From positions 206,845,231-206,909,230 of the forward strand of contig CM060912.1 in the NCBI GenBank assembly GCA_030737875.1: a stretch of DNA of 64,000 nucleotides, given 5' to 3'. Positions 36,388 through 46,814 of this stretch are shown piece by piece (within the stretch, counting starts at the first letter, position 1; every line of letters begins with the position of its first letter). Source of the DNA: Allium sativum (lineage: Eukaryota > Streptophyta > Magnoliopsida > Asparagales > Amaryllidaceae). The translations under genes were made by a program, and so were the position numbers. The notes beneath the pieces are model-generated. The model was given only the letters and a program-made list of their open reading frames with translations. It made no database searches and was not told where the DNA came from.

Positions 36388-36985
36388 ACTGCATTGATGC
36401 AAGCCTGTCGTCAAGGCGATCGGGAGTCCGTACTAACTCTCATGATTAATGTTATCATGAGTTTTTTTATAATAACAATTTTTGTTGTAACAAATAATTG
36501 ATTAATTCAGCTTTAGGATGCTTACTAATTCATACATTTTTATCTTTTTTGGATACTGAAGGTGACAAAATTACGGTACCTTGGCAGAAGAACAATAGCA
36601 GGTAGGCACCGTAGAAGTTTTAGATTATTGCTTGCTGATTTTACTACAAGATACTTTAAAAATGAATAACACGAAAGACTCTGCATCCCTTTTGGTGTTT
36701 AAGAACTGCTGCATGTGAGTTCAGTCACATATGTAAATGGTTTCATAATTTCAATTTTCAAGCGTTTTATTATGTGGTTTTCATTCATTCATTTATTTAT
36801 AATGGTAGTGCACTTTTGAGGTTTTTGAATGAAGCAACGGATAGAGTTTTAACAACTTCGCATTAGGCAGCATTATATGGTCGCTTCGATTGCTTGCATC
36901 TTTTGCTCGATCTCCAGGCAAATGTTTCAGCAATAATTTATAATTATGGTTTATCCATAGCTAAAATGATTGGTTATTTTCTGCT
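36388..36985 (+). pseudogene. XBAT31/32/33-like ankyrin-repeat E3 ligase fragment (captured)
   Basis: Three separated pieces follow the order of the ankyrin domain in XBAT31/32/33-type RING E3 ubiquitin ligases. First TALMQACRQGDRESVLTLMI (36388 on), then a damaged YLGRRTIAG and FRLLLADF piece (about 36570-36650), then FLNEATDRVLTTSH, a stop, and AALYGRFDCLHLLLDLQANVS, then YNYG (36810-36985). Intron-like sequence separates them, so a genomic segment was taken rather than a cDNA. The RING domain is absent. Stops and small shifts exclude function. The family assignment comes from remembered family sequence, not a search. Confidence 0.7.
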
Positions 36986-38391
36986 TATCTTATTATCTAT
37001 ACTTTCACTAGCAATAGACTTTAAATCATTTATCGAAATCACTGATTCCAGCTGCCATTTGCTTACCAAAATGATTTATTGGAATGAATTAATTCATGTG
37101 TAGTAGTGATGACCAAATGCTTATTTAGCACCTTTAATTATTACTACTGATTTTCATGAATTTAATAGACCATGCTCAGCTGATAAAGCTATAGCAAAAT
37201 AAAATAAATGAACAAATAAAGCAATAGCAAAATAAATTGGGAAATCATATTTAATTTTCTATTGTTTTATTAGTTGATTGTGAAAATCATATTTATTGTG
37301 AAAAACATATTTATCAAGGCTTAATTATGAAAAGTAGATGGTACCAGCTGATGTTGCAAATTGATGGGGACAACGCTCTCTTGTGCCTTTACCATCGTTG
37401 CATTCTGACCTCATGATTTAAGCATTTGGAAATGTCAAGCGAATTTATTGAAAATTTGAATAAAAACAGGTTAATGGACAAATAAAGCAATAGCAAGTAC
37501 TACAAGAAGTTAAAAATATATGAATGATACATGATATTAGAACTATATTATTATTATTAGCAATCCTTGGGTAATTTGATTAAGAAACTGAAGTTCATGA
37601 GTGAAATTAAACCTTTATCAAATTAAACTCTAATGCATTCATTATTCGTCAAAATGACATAATTTAATGTTTAGGAGTAGGATGCATTAATTCATTCATT
37701 ATTCGTCAAAATAGCTTTGGTATACATATGCTATAAATGGAAAATACATATGCTATAAATGGAAACATTAGAGAAGTTTGTTGTATATGTATTGTACCAT
37801 GATAATACACACTGTGTTCAAAACTACAGGCTACCTGGAAAGACACTTGAATTGTAGCAGCCAGTTTGGCTTATAAAAGCAAATGAGACAAACAACCATA
37901 TATTCGGCAGCGCTATTCTTTCAAATGTATTTCATGTTTCCCAATTAACAAATATATAGTTTTCATGTAGGCCCATAAACCGCATAAAATAACACTTAGT
38001 TAAGATTAATATTAGTGTAAACTATTGAAACAAACATTCAAATACTTCTTATGTATATCTGGATTAGTTATGTGGTATTAAATTTAGAATTTGTTTTTTT
38101 TAAATTTAAAAAAGTTTAGTTGTACTTGCTTGGGTGAAATAATTTATAAATAGGTGTAATCTAAATTTTAAAAAAGTTTACCGGTAATGAAATCACTGGC
38201 TCTGGCTGTATTTCTGTTTGACTGAATTTAGGTGAAGGTCATGTGTTCCATTATCAGTAGTTCATACAGTTTCTCCAGTGTTGGCTTACAGTTTGAGGGG
38301 TGGGAAAGATCCTAAGCCACTGATATTTTTAATGAGTTAAGAATTGTGTAAGTTTCTCCATAAGCATTATGTAAGCCACTGATATTTTAAG
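36986..38391. other. Non-coding interior of the CACTA element
   Basis: AT-rich sequence between the XBAT-like and PDC-E2 fragments; no exon was recognised. It may contain introns or flanks taken with the captured genes. Confidence 0.45.
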
Positions 38392-38642
38392 GGTTGTACC
38401 TGGATCTGGAGCCGACCAATTTGAGTTCCGATCATATTTGTCAGTCACATTTAGCTGTGATCATCGCGTCATTGATGGTAATAATAATATCACCAACTTT
38501 GCTTTATTACTTATTATTCCATATTCTCTTATAATTGAGCATGGAATTAACAATCTTCATCATCTTTTCAGGTGCAGTTGGTGCTGAATGGTTGAAGGCA
38601 TTGAAAGGGTATATTGAGAACCCTACCTCCATGTTACTGTAA
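38392..38642 (+). pseudogene. PDC-E2 (dihydrolipoyl acetyltransferase) last two exons, captured
   Basis: Exon one reads VVPGSGADQFEFRSYLSV then TFSCDHRVID. It ends at 38477, followed by a GT..AG intron (38478-38571), and exon two reads GAVGAEWLKALKGYIENP, then TSMLL and TAA (38640-38642). This is the C-terminal catalytic end of the mitochondrial pyruvate dehydrogenase E2 acyltransferase, including DHRVIDG, whose His is the catalytic residue, and the normal C terminus. The rest of the gene (about 500 residues) is missing, so this is a fragment, although both exons and the splice sites look unbroken. It lies inside the CACTA element, 1.4 kb after the XBAT-like piece. Confidence 0.88.
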
Positions 38643-39522
38643 ACTGCTGCCATTGCGCAATGGCATATTATTTTTTTGTTTATGAATAAACCCGCCTCTA
38701 TTAATTAATTGTGTGTAGTAACACCTTTCTGCACAATTTTCTTATAAAGTATGCCCCACAACAATGTTCATTCTTTTTTATCATTTACTTTAGTTTGATG
38801 TAATTATTTGGACAATGCATTTACTTTAGTATGACTTTTAAAAAAAAACTAATATACATATTTTGGGTTAACATTGTTCAAACTTCATTATATGCTTAGC
38901 TATAATGCAAAGTGATGAATACCTCTTATATGGTTTCTATACATGCTTTTCATATATATTCATTTTAAAGGGTAAGATTAATCAAAATTAAGGTCTATTG
39001 TTGATTTTTTGAAAAATTGTTGTAGGATGATTTTATCATGCTTTTTGTATATGTATGTGCACGTGCGTGCATGTGAAAATTCAAAATACAATTTTGGTTT
39101 AAAAAAATATCATGCTTTTTGTAACTTAGCGCATTCTAAAAGAATGTGCACTAATAATGTTTGGAATAACTAAAAATACTTAAATAAGCCTACTTTTTTG
39201 GTTTAAATTTTTTTTGCTATTTCGATCGTAAACGGAAAAAAAAATCATATTTGTTTGATTTTTCAGGTTATGGTGGCTTTTTCATGCTGTACATATGATG
39301 ATGGATATAAGGAGAAAACTATGGCGTTCAATGTGCGCTAAGAGCTAGCAAGTGCCAAAGAAAATGCAAAAGGGATAGTTAATAAATAATAGCTACAGGT
39401 GAGGTTATGACTTAATAGTCAACTCGTTACTTACATTGATTAAAGCCTTACATTGATGTGTAGTTCTAGTCCATTATCCGCTCTAGTGCACGTATCAATT
39501 GACAGATATGCAATTCCAGCTT
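38643..39522. other. Non-coding interior of the CACTA element
   Basis: Probably includes 3' flank taken with the PDC-E2 fragment. No other exon was recognised. Confidence 0.45.
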
Positions 39523-39531
39523 ATATCATAA

Positions 39532-40164
39532 AGGTGTTGTTATTAACACTCCAAATATTGTTAAGGGGAGGTCAATTTAAAAAGAAAAAAAGAATTTGTT
39601 AAGGGGAGTATCAATTCAGAGAACACCCCCTTAACAAATAAAGTTTATTTTACCAAATTAGTCTTCTTTACAATAATTCTTTTTTAGTTGTTAATTAAAA
39701 AAATATACTTTATATTAGTCAAACTACATCAGGTTTTTATATCAAATTATCAATAATCTTATTTGTCGATTGCTTTATTTAAATAATTTCATTTCTCATT
39801 TGTCGATCGCTTTTTTTAAAACAATTTAATTTCTCATTTGTCGATCGCTTTTTGTAAATAATTTCATTTCTCATATGTTAAATTATCAATAATCTCATTT
39901 GTTTCACGTTCTTCGTTTGCACCATTATTTCTCCCCAAACGATCACATTTTTGTTTGTAATAATTTTGAGATTTGTGTTTTTTTTTTTTTTTTTTGCATT
40001 TGAAATTGATTAGGGTTTGGGATGGTAACTGATCTAATTACCAGGGTAAAAAGGGAACGTTAAAAATTAAGTATGTCACTCCCCCTACCATTCTTTTTAT
40101 AATTGGAGTGTTTTTAAAATTTGACCTCCTTTTAACAATATTTGGAGTGTCAATAACAATGTCC
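39532..40164. mobile_element. Mutator-like MITE, 633 bp, with exact 9-bp TSD
   Basis: The left end AGGTGTTGTTATTAACACTCC and reversed right end GGACATTGTTATTGACACTCC align, and similarity runs on through AAATATTGTTAA and GGAGGTCAA for about 45 bases. ATATCATAA flanks both sides (39523-39531 and 40165-40173), an exact 9-bp duplication. No coding region. Confidence 0.88.
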
Positions 40165-40173
40165 ATATCATAA

Positions 40174-40752
40174 TTCAAGGCTTATATTGATTATCATTGC
40201 ATAATATCCTAATGTAATATCACCTTTAGTACTAGGTTACTAGTCGAATTGTTGTTGGCCTACTACAAGGTATTTAATGCTTCTATAATTTGAACCTATT
40301 TTTTTGTGCATTTAATTTTGTAGTAAATAGATATTTTGTATGGTCACGAATCATTTCAATGACATTTAATTGGTTTCAGGAAAACATTTAGTGAATAAAC
40401 AGTAGAAGATATATTGGGAGAATTAAATCTTAGAATAGACTTAATTTTATTTTTAATAATATCACAAGGCTTATAGCAGATGCAGCAAGTCTTCGTCTAT
40501 GAAAACATGCACAAGACAAGCTGCATATCATTCCTTTATTTCTTAATAGCCTGAACACTAAGCAGGATTGCTTGTACAATATTTCTAATGTCGAAAGATT
40601 AGAGTTTTGTCGCTGTGGTTTTGCGTTTTTGGTATATAAGTTTGTCGGCTTCTTTCCGAGTAATGCTTGTACAGGCAAGTCAACAATTGCCCTTTTCATG
40701 ACTGATTAGATGTTTAATACCTTAAATATTTCTCTGTGAATTGTAGAGAAAA
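40174..40752. other. Non-coding interior of the CACTA element
   Basis: Sequence between the MULE MITE and the eIF5A piece. 40480-40680 is less AT-rich than its surroundings and could be another captured exon, but I could not identify it on either strand. Confidence 0.4.
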
Positions 40753-40875
40753 ATGTCTGATGAGGAGCATATCGATTCTCATATTGATGCAGGAGCATCA
40801 AAGTCCTAGCCTCAACCAGCTGGAACCATTCGCAAGAATGACTATATTATGATCAAAGGTAGGCCTTATAAGGTT
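40753..40875 (+). pseudogene. eIF5A first-exon fragment (captured)
   Basis: The frame from ATG 40753 reads MSDEEHIDSHIDAGASKS, a stop, then PQPAGTIRKNDYIMIKGRPY and KV. This is the start of plant translation factor eIF5A up to an exon boundary. The lysine that becomes hypusine lies beyond the fragment and is not present. A stop replaces the residue after SKS, so it cannot encode the factor. Captured inside the CACTA element in the same orientation as the other two fragments. Confidence 0.85.
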
Positions 40876-42414
40876 GGCGCACTGATTCTTCCTTTTTAAC
40901 ATCGGATCTGAAGTACAATATGTTTTTGGTAAAAACCAAGAATCACTTTTACGTATTCCATCAACCGTCATTAACCATATAGGGTTATGTTCAGACACCA
41001 AGAATCTCTTTTACGTACTCCATCAACCTTCACTAACTATATAAAGAGAAAATTAAGGTGTTTTTGGTTGAAATCATCCTTTAAAACATTTCTTTAGACT
41101 AAAATAAAATTTGATTGCTTTAGTTTTTCTTTATTTTTGGATTCCTGCTTAAACTGATTAGATCATTACTCTGATATTCCTCATATATACCATTCACTGT
41201 CCAACTTTCAACAAAAATGCATCATTGAAATGTTCCCAAGGTACATGCTAAAAGAGGAAGGTAAATTTTGAAAAGTAAAAACAGTAAGTTCAATGGTTTA
41301 AGGATCACGCATCTGTCTAAAAAATTTACACTGGATCAAAGCAGCAACTTTCACTAGAAAATAATAAGACCTAAAAACGTCAAATCATATTGGTATATGG
41401 CATTCAGTGGTAATTTAATTTTCTAATCGAGAAATGCTAAATCCACTTTGCTGCTTTCCTAAGTAATAATAGTAATGGGTTATGGGTAAACAGAACACAT
41501 AAGTTGCATTATAATTACTGCATTTGTGTACGTACTTGTATAATCATATAGTAGTGGGTAAATAAATGTTTGGTTAACTGATTTTGTGGGTTAATGGAGT
41601 TCTGTTAAAGTCGATTGAGTCTGTTAACTCGCTTAACTCGATTAAATTCCCAACTCTATAACTTGAACAACCCTTCACACGCACATAGTTATATACTCGT
41701 ATACTTTACAGCTAAAATAGTCGGAAAAATCAGGCCCTAAAATGGGTGTCATTAGCCAATCTATGAGGGATACGATAAAAGTTTAGCAGATGATGATCTT
41801 TGTCTAAAAGAAAAAAATTGGTGCTCTTGTAAGTACAATTTCTGGTAATATTATTTGTACTTTTCAACTTCTATTTTCCAGTTCTTATTGATTAGGAAGC
41901 CTCCACTCTCATGTTTTGTTGTTTCAATGTTTTGTATGAACTATGCACGTATATAATTATACGTTTATCGTTTCATTGACTCAGGTTGGAATTTATCATC
42001 TCGTTTAAGTTTATTTTATCCTTGAGAAAATAGAATGTCAAATTGTATACTCATTAAAAATCTATTTAGACTTGTCATTCTTTGTATCTTGTACAGGAGA
42101 TCAGTGAATTATAAAAATTACCATGAACCTTGTGTACGTTTCTTCATGCCATGGTAATGGATAAACTTTCTTCAGTGTTTCTAATTCCTAAAGTTGACGA
42201 CTTTGGGTGCTACAATGCAGCTAGTGCTCTCAACCTCTTGTATTCACGGAGGTCCTACTGCTAGGAAGGTGAGGATATGTTCTTACCTCTGTTGGTCTCC
42301 TAATTACTAGTCAAATATAGTGACAAATTGCTTTTAGTCACTTATGCTCTAATCATGCATCTACAATTTTAGATGTGAATCCAGATGTTAGTCAAACTGC
42401 TGAAATAGTGGTCT
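40876..42414. other. Non-coding interior of the CACTA element
   Basis: No later eIF5A exons were found. A phrase AAGAATC...TTTTACGTA...CCATCAACC...CACTAACTATATA is repeated near 40938 and 41000. Nothing else was recognised. Confidence 0.4.
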
Positions 42415-42422
42415 GATGGAAC

Positions 42423-42712
42423 CAGGCCCGGCCCAAGGGGTAGGCGGGCTAGGCCATCGCCTAGGGCAGCACGCCGAAGGCGGTGGAGGAGGGGCAACGA
42501 GTTGGTCAGTATGCTTTCAGATATGTCGATGTATAAAGAATATAGGGCAACAAATCTTTGAAGATGTGGTGGGCGGGGTGGTATTGCAGCTGGTTAGCAA
42601 TCCAGCAACTTGGGGTCGATTCATGTCATGTACATTGGTGGTTAACTAGGTTTTTTTTCAACCAATTTTTTTTCTTTTGCCTAGGGCAACAGATTGTATT
42701 GGGCCGGCCCTG
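42423..42712. mobile_element. hAT-type MITE, 290 bp, with exact 8-bp TSD
   Basis: CAGGCCCGGCCCAA at the left pairs with CAGGGCCGGCCCAAT at the reversed right end. GATGGAAC flanks both sides (42415-42422 and 42713-42720). A GC-rich subterminal left side contrasts with the AT-rich host. No transposase. Confidence 0.9.
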
Positions 42713-43061
42713 GATGGAACTAAAGGTGAAGAAGAGTATTTTCTCATTTCACTAGCTTGATTCAGCTCGAATTGATCTCCTCTATGTAAGTTTAGTATCT
42801 AATACTATTATTTATCAAGCTTCTTATTGCAACTCATTCCGCCAAGGGCATTCTGAGTAATTTTCAAGTTTATTTTCCGACAAATTATAGGGAAATTTTA
42901 CAAAATATAGAGTTAATGAATGTAGGTGTATTGGAGATTATGGCTTTCAAATAGTTGGGCAGGTAGCAATATTTACTGTTGGGATAAACAAATTATCAAA
43001 CTCTATCTGATTACCTGGAAAAATTAAAGTGTGTGCGCAAAAACGTCAATTTTCCAGAATC

Positions 43062-43909
43062 AAGGTTCGAAATTCCGGTTTTCGGTTCCGTTTCGGTCAC
43101 GTTGAAAATTTAAAATTCTTGTTCCGTTCCGGTAATTCCGTAAATTTCGGTTTAATTCCGGTTTGATAGTTCCGGTGCTTTTTTTATAAATACGCAAATA
43201 AATATGCAGTACTAATCAGGATTCGGAATTGCGCTTTCCGTTTTTATCTCAGTCGTTGAGAAATTTTACTTTTTCGATTCGGTCGCCGTCGAAATCGGAC
43301 TGAAATGGATAGGGTTTTGACGTACCGGATGGAACTTCGAATCACATATTTTATTTTCTATTGCTGGAGAAACCCGGCAAAAGTTACTTATTCATAATGA
43401 TTCTGATCTGGTCTGGTCATTAGGGATAAGAACAAGAATAAAATCAAATCATTTGCACCATTTTATCAAACTGAAGCCCGTTGGATAAGATCATTAGGGA
43501 TAGGAAAATGACAGAGAAACCAGATGGTCAAAGTGCATCATCTGCACCATTTCATCTAACGATTCAACCCTTCAGGGCCTCAGTCTTCTTCAGCCGCCGC
43601 TTGGGATAATAAACAAAAATTAGGGTTAGTGCTAAAATTGAAGACAAACAAAAATTAGCTGCCTGCTTTCTTCTTGTTTTCCATCATTTGGTCCTGCTAC
43701 TCATTTTTCCATGGAATCTTTCAATTTTGATTTTCAATTTCGCTTTTTTGATTTCCGTTTCTAATATTTCGGTGTTTTTTCCACGATACGACTTTGTTTC
43801 ACCTTCCCTGAGCGGAACCGGATTTTTAGTCATTTTCCGTTCCGGTGGTAACCGGAATCGGAACGGAATGGACGGAATTCCGAAGATCCGGCCGGAATCT
43901 CGAACCATG
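43062..43909. mobile_element. Non-autonomous hAT element, 848 bp, with exact 8-bp TSD
   Basis: CAAGGTTCGAAATTCCGG pairs with reversed right end CATGGTTCGAGATTCCGG. TCCAGAAT flanks both sides (43054-43061 and 43910-43917). Subterminal zones repeat TTCCGGT and CGGAA in opposite orientations on the two sides. No transposase was recognised. Confidence 0.9.
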
Positions 43910-44138
43910 TCCAGAATAACTGCAAAGATCTCTGTTTCTTATATGATATTTAATGGCTTGATGTTATATGCTTACTTATTATCACCATATTGAGGCTATG
44001 ATAGTGAAACAGCTCCACCTTGACGCTGCTTCTGGCCTTTTGGTAAGATGGGAAATTGCTCGAAAGGAGATTCCACAAGAGAACCATATATTGTTGCTCA
44101 CTGTCTTTTGCATTTACATTTATCAGCGTCTTTGCTGT

Positions 44139-44630
44139 TAAGGGCTGTCAATGGATACCCAAAAAATCCGAAATTCGTCTGCATCCGTATCCGAAAAGCA
44201 GACAAATATCCAATATCCAGGAAAACTGATGCGGATGTGGATATAGGCATATCCAATCCGAAAATTATCCGTCCGCTTTTTCTCCCAATTATAGCTTAAA
44301 TTATGTGTATTTTAACATAATTAAAGATACTAATTTATTAATTTGCAAAATTAAAAGTCTAATTAATTGCTTGTTAATTACTCAAAATTATATATTATCA
44401 TCATATTTATTTATTTTTAACACTTTAGTAACCAATTTGGCTGAAAAAGCTTAATATTAAGCTAAAAAAATTCATTTATGTTCATTGATTTATCGATCGT
44501 TGGCGGAACGGATAATTATCCGATATCTGTCCGTATCCGCGGATGCGGATATCCGATATTTGAAAATAGTTTCAGATACGGATACAGATATGGTACTATC
44601 TGTATTCGAAAGTATCAGTTGATAGCCTTA
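44139..44630. mobile_element. Non-autonomous hAT-like element, about 490 bp
   Basis: TAAGGGCTGTCAATGGATAC pairs with reversed right end TAAGGCTATCAACTGATAC. Subterminal CATCCGTATCCGAAAA and CAAATATCCAATATCC words match those of the BED-carrying hAT fragment at 28560. No clear target duplication is left. Confidence 0.7.
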
Positions 44631-46189
44631 ATGTTGTATAAAGAAAAATATAAGGTACCGTATTTTATGAAAACAAGCTTTAATACTCTCTTTTTGGTTT
44701 GTTTTCTTCGTGATTCCCGTGGAAAATTTCACCAGTAAATAAGGATTTTAACCAGTAAAAATTTTCATCATGAATCCTATGGAAATTTTCACTAGTAAAA
44801 AAGGATTTTAACCAGTAAAAATTCTTTGGAAATTTTCGTCATGAATCCTATGGAAGATCATGCCGGAGATGTATACTCTGTTTCATATTTCACTAGATAT
44901 AAAATTTAAATATCAATGTAGGATGTACTTTTGTTCCACCTATGAAGGTTTCCCACCTTACTGTAGCATGCAGTTTATTTGTAATTTACAAGGATGGTTA
45001 TGCTTATGCCAAAATTAATAGACAAAACTCGAAATAGTGCTACCTGCACCATTTCAGTTAACCGCCCATGCAAGGGCAGTCAACAGAATGACTATGGAAA
45101 GCCCAATTTCTGCCTAGTTTTTAGTTTTACAGTATTGTTTTTATCATTATAATTTCCTTTAATTGTGCTATTAGCAAGTAATAACAATATTTAGTGTGCC
45201 ATTTTATTATTGTTGATTTTATTCCATGGTACTGGGTAACGTTTTATATGGTTGTAATAATGCCTCTGTAGTAGCTACATTTTATTAATCTAGTCAACAA
45301 ATGCTAGGATAAAAAGTTTAATGATGCTTGTGTAGTTTAGCTTGGTTGAGAAAATGTTAGGATAAAAAGTTAAGAAAAAGTTGCTTACCTTTTTCTAATT
45401 TTCATCTGTGTTGGTATGGTAATACGATACCTTATGATAAATCTTAAAAATGAACAAATATTTTTCTAATTTTATCCATGTTAGTAATGCAGGCTTTTTA
45501 GATGGAGGATCAACTAAGGTATGTATTTCATATGATAAATCTTAATACTCTCGTTTTGTTTTGTTCTATGTATCATTATATGGTTAAATTTTGTATAATG
45601 CAATATTGAATTTAGTTATGTGTTCCTTCGGGCAACTTCTCCTATATATCCCTAGTTTTAATGATATATTTTTTTCATTAAAAAGAAGAAGATAAAATGT
45701 GCACCATATTATTTAATTTATGCTACAATAAAATAAGTTAGAATACAAATTTGAGTGTTTAGTTATTGTATGTGATGGTTACCTGTTGCTTGTGTTTCTT
45801 TAATTTAATATATGCACAATTTATTACAAGCATCAATTAACTGTTTATTTCATTCAAAGTGTTGTCTATATTTACAACTATTTCCATTGGTTTCAATTTT
45901 CAGAAAGCTCTATCAATCACCGAAGAAGTGCATGAAGAAAGGATTTGAGTAGTAGAAGTTCTTAATGATGCATTTGGTACTTGTAGTTTTAAATATGAAC
46001 TATGTTTTGCCTTTTGTTAACACAAATTGACATCAATATGGAATTGAAAACATATGTATTGAATTTGGTAACTCATGTATCGAACTTATTTTTTGTTAGT
46101 TGATGCTCTATTTTGTTATCATGAATATGCATTACATTTGTTGATTATTATATTTTATTCATTTATACATTGCTCTTTAAATTGCTATA
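44631..46189. other. Non-coding interior of the CACTA element
   Basis: A short tandem duplication of a GGATTTTAACCAGTAAAAATT phrase lies at 44715-44860. No exon was recognised before the right subterminal repeats. Confidence 0.4.
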
Positions 46190-46572
46190 TAGATACATTT
46201 TGATTGCTATAATGAAAATGTATTATATATGAGCTATAAAAGTATTTAGCAATACTATAACATGTTAATTTAATAGCGTCATATAGCCATTATTGAATAA
46301 ACACGTTATAACGGCAATACTGTGTTATAAATATTCTTACTTTCATTGAGATTTGGATGTATTATAGTGGTGAAAACAAGCTATTGTCTTTAAATAACAT
46401 AACGACAAATTTTTGCTATAAAATCATACTCTTTTATAGCGGTTGTTTTACTGTTATTAATATTCAACGGTTTTTTTATAACATGTTGATATACAACATT
46501 TATTGAACCGCTGTAGTATTCATTAATAGCGGCTATATGCCACTATAAAAGACAATTTTTGTTGTAGTGTGA

Positions 46573-46809
46573 ATCATGTCAATTCGAATAACTGTAGATG
46601 GTCGGACCAAAAGTTAGGGTAACACTTCGCCTCCAAAGTATGTCTTATGTAAACATGACTTTCTTTGAATCAAGAGAAGTTTCAGCAATAGGAATGAACT
46701 CCATGTTGTTCATAGCGAGTGGTTATTATCTTTCCCTTGAGTTTTGTAAACCAAGGGGTATGTCGTTTCTGAATAGTTGAGATGCTTAATTGTATTCTAA
46801 CAGTACAAG
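46573..46809. other. Host flank between two transposons
   Basis: About 240 bases between the CACTA TSD and the chromovirus TSD. No gene was recognised. Confidence 0.5.
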
Positions 46810-46814
46810 TAGTC

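Larger units (their letters stand above)
35541..46569 (+). mobile_element. CACTA transposon with captured host-gene fragments, 11.0 kb, TGA TSD
   Basis: The left end reads CACTACAACAAAATATG and the reversed right end reads CACTACAACAAAAATTG, the classic CACTA terminus. TGA flanks both sides (35538-35540 and 46570-46572). The right subterminal region (46190-46560) repeats TATAGCGG, ATAACATGTT and TATAGCCAC words; the left has ATAACGCTATT. No CACTA transposase was recognised. It instead holds pieces of an XBAT-type E3 ligase gene, PDC-E2 and eIF5A, all on the plus strand, and four nested small DNA elements. This fits a non-autonomous gene-capturing (Pack-CACTA type) element. Confidence 0.88.

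Noticed and set aside
40430..40699. 89-codon minus-strand frame inside the CACTA element
   Set aside because: The captured genes run on the plus strand and this frame has no recognisable domain; kept only as an unidentified less AT-rich patch.
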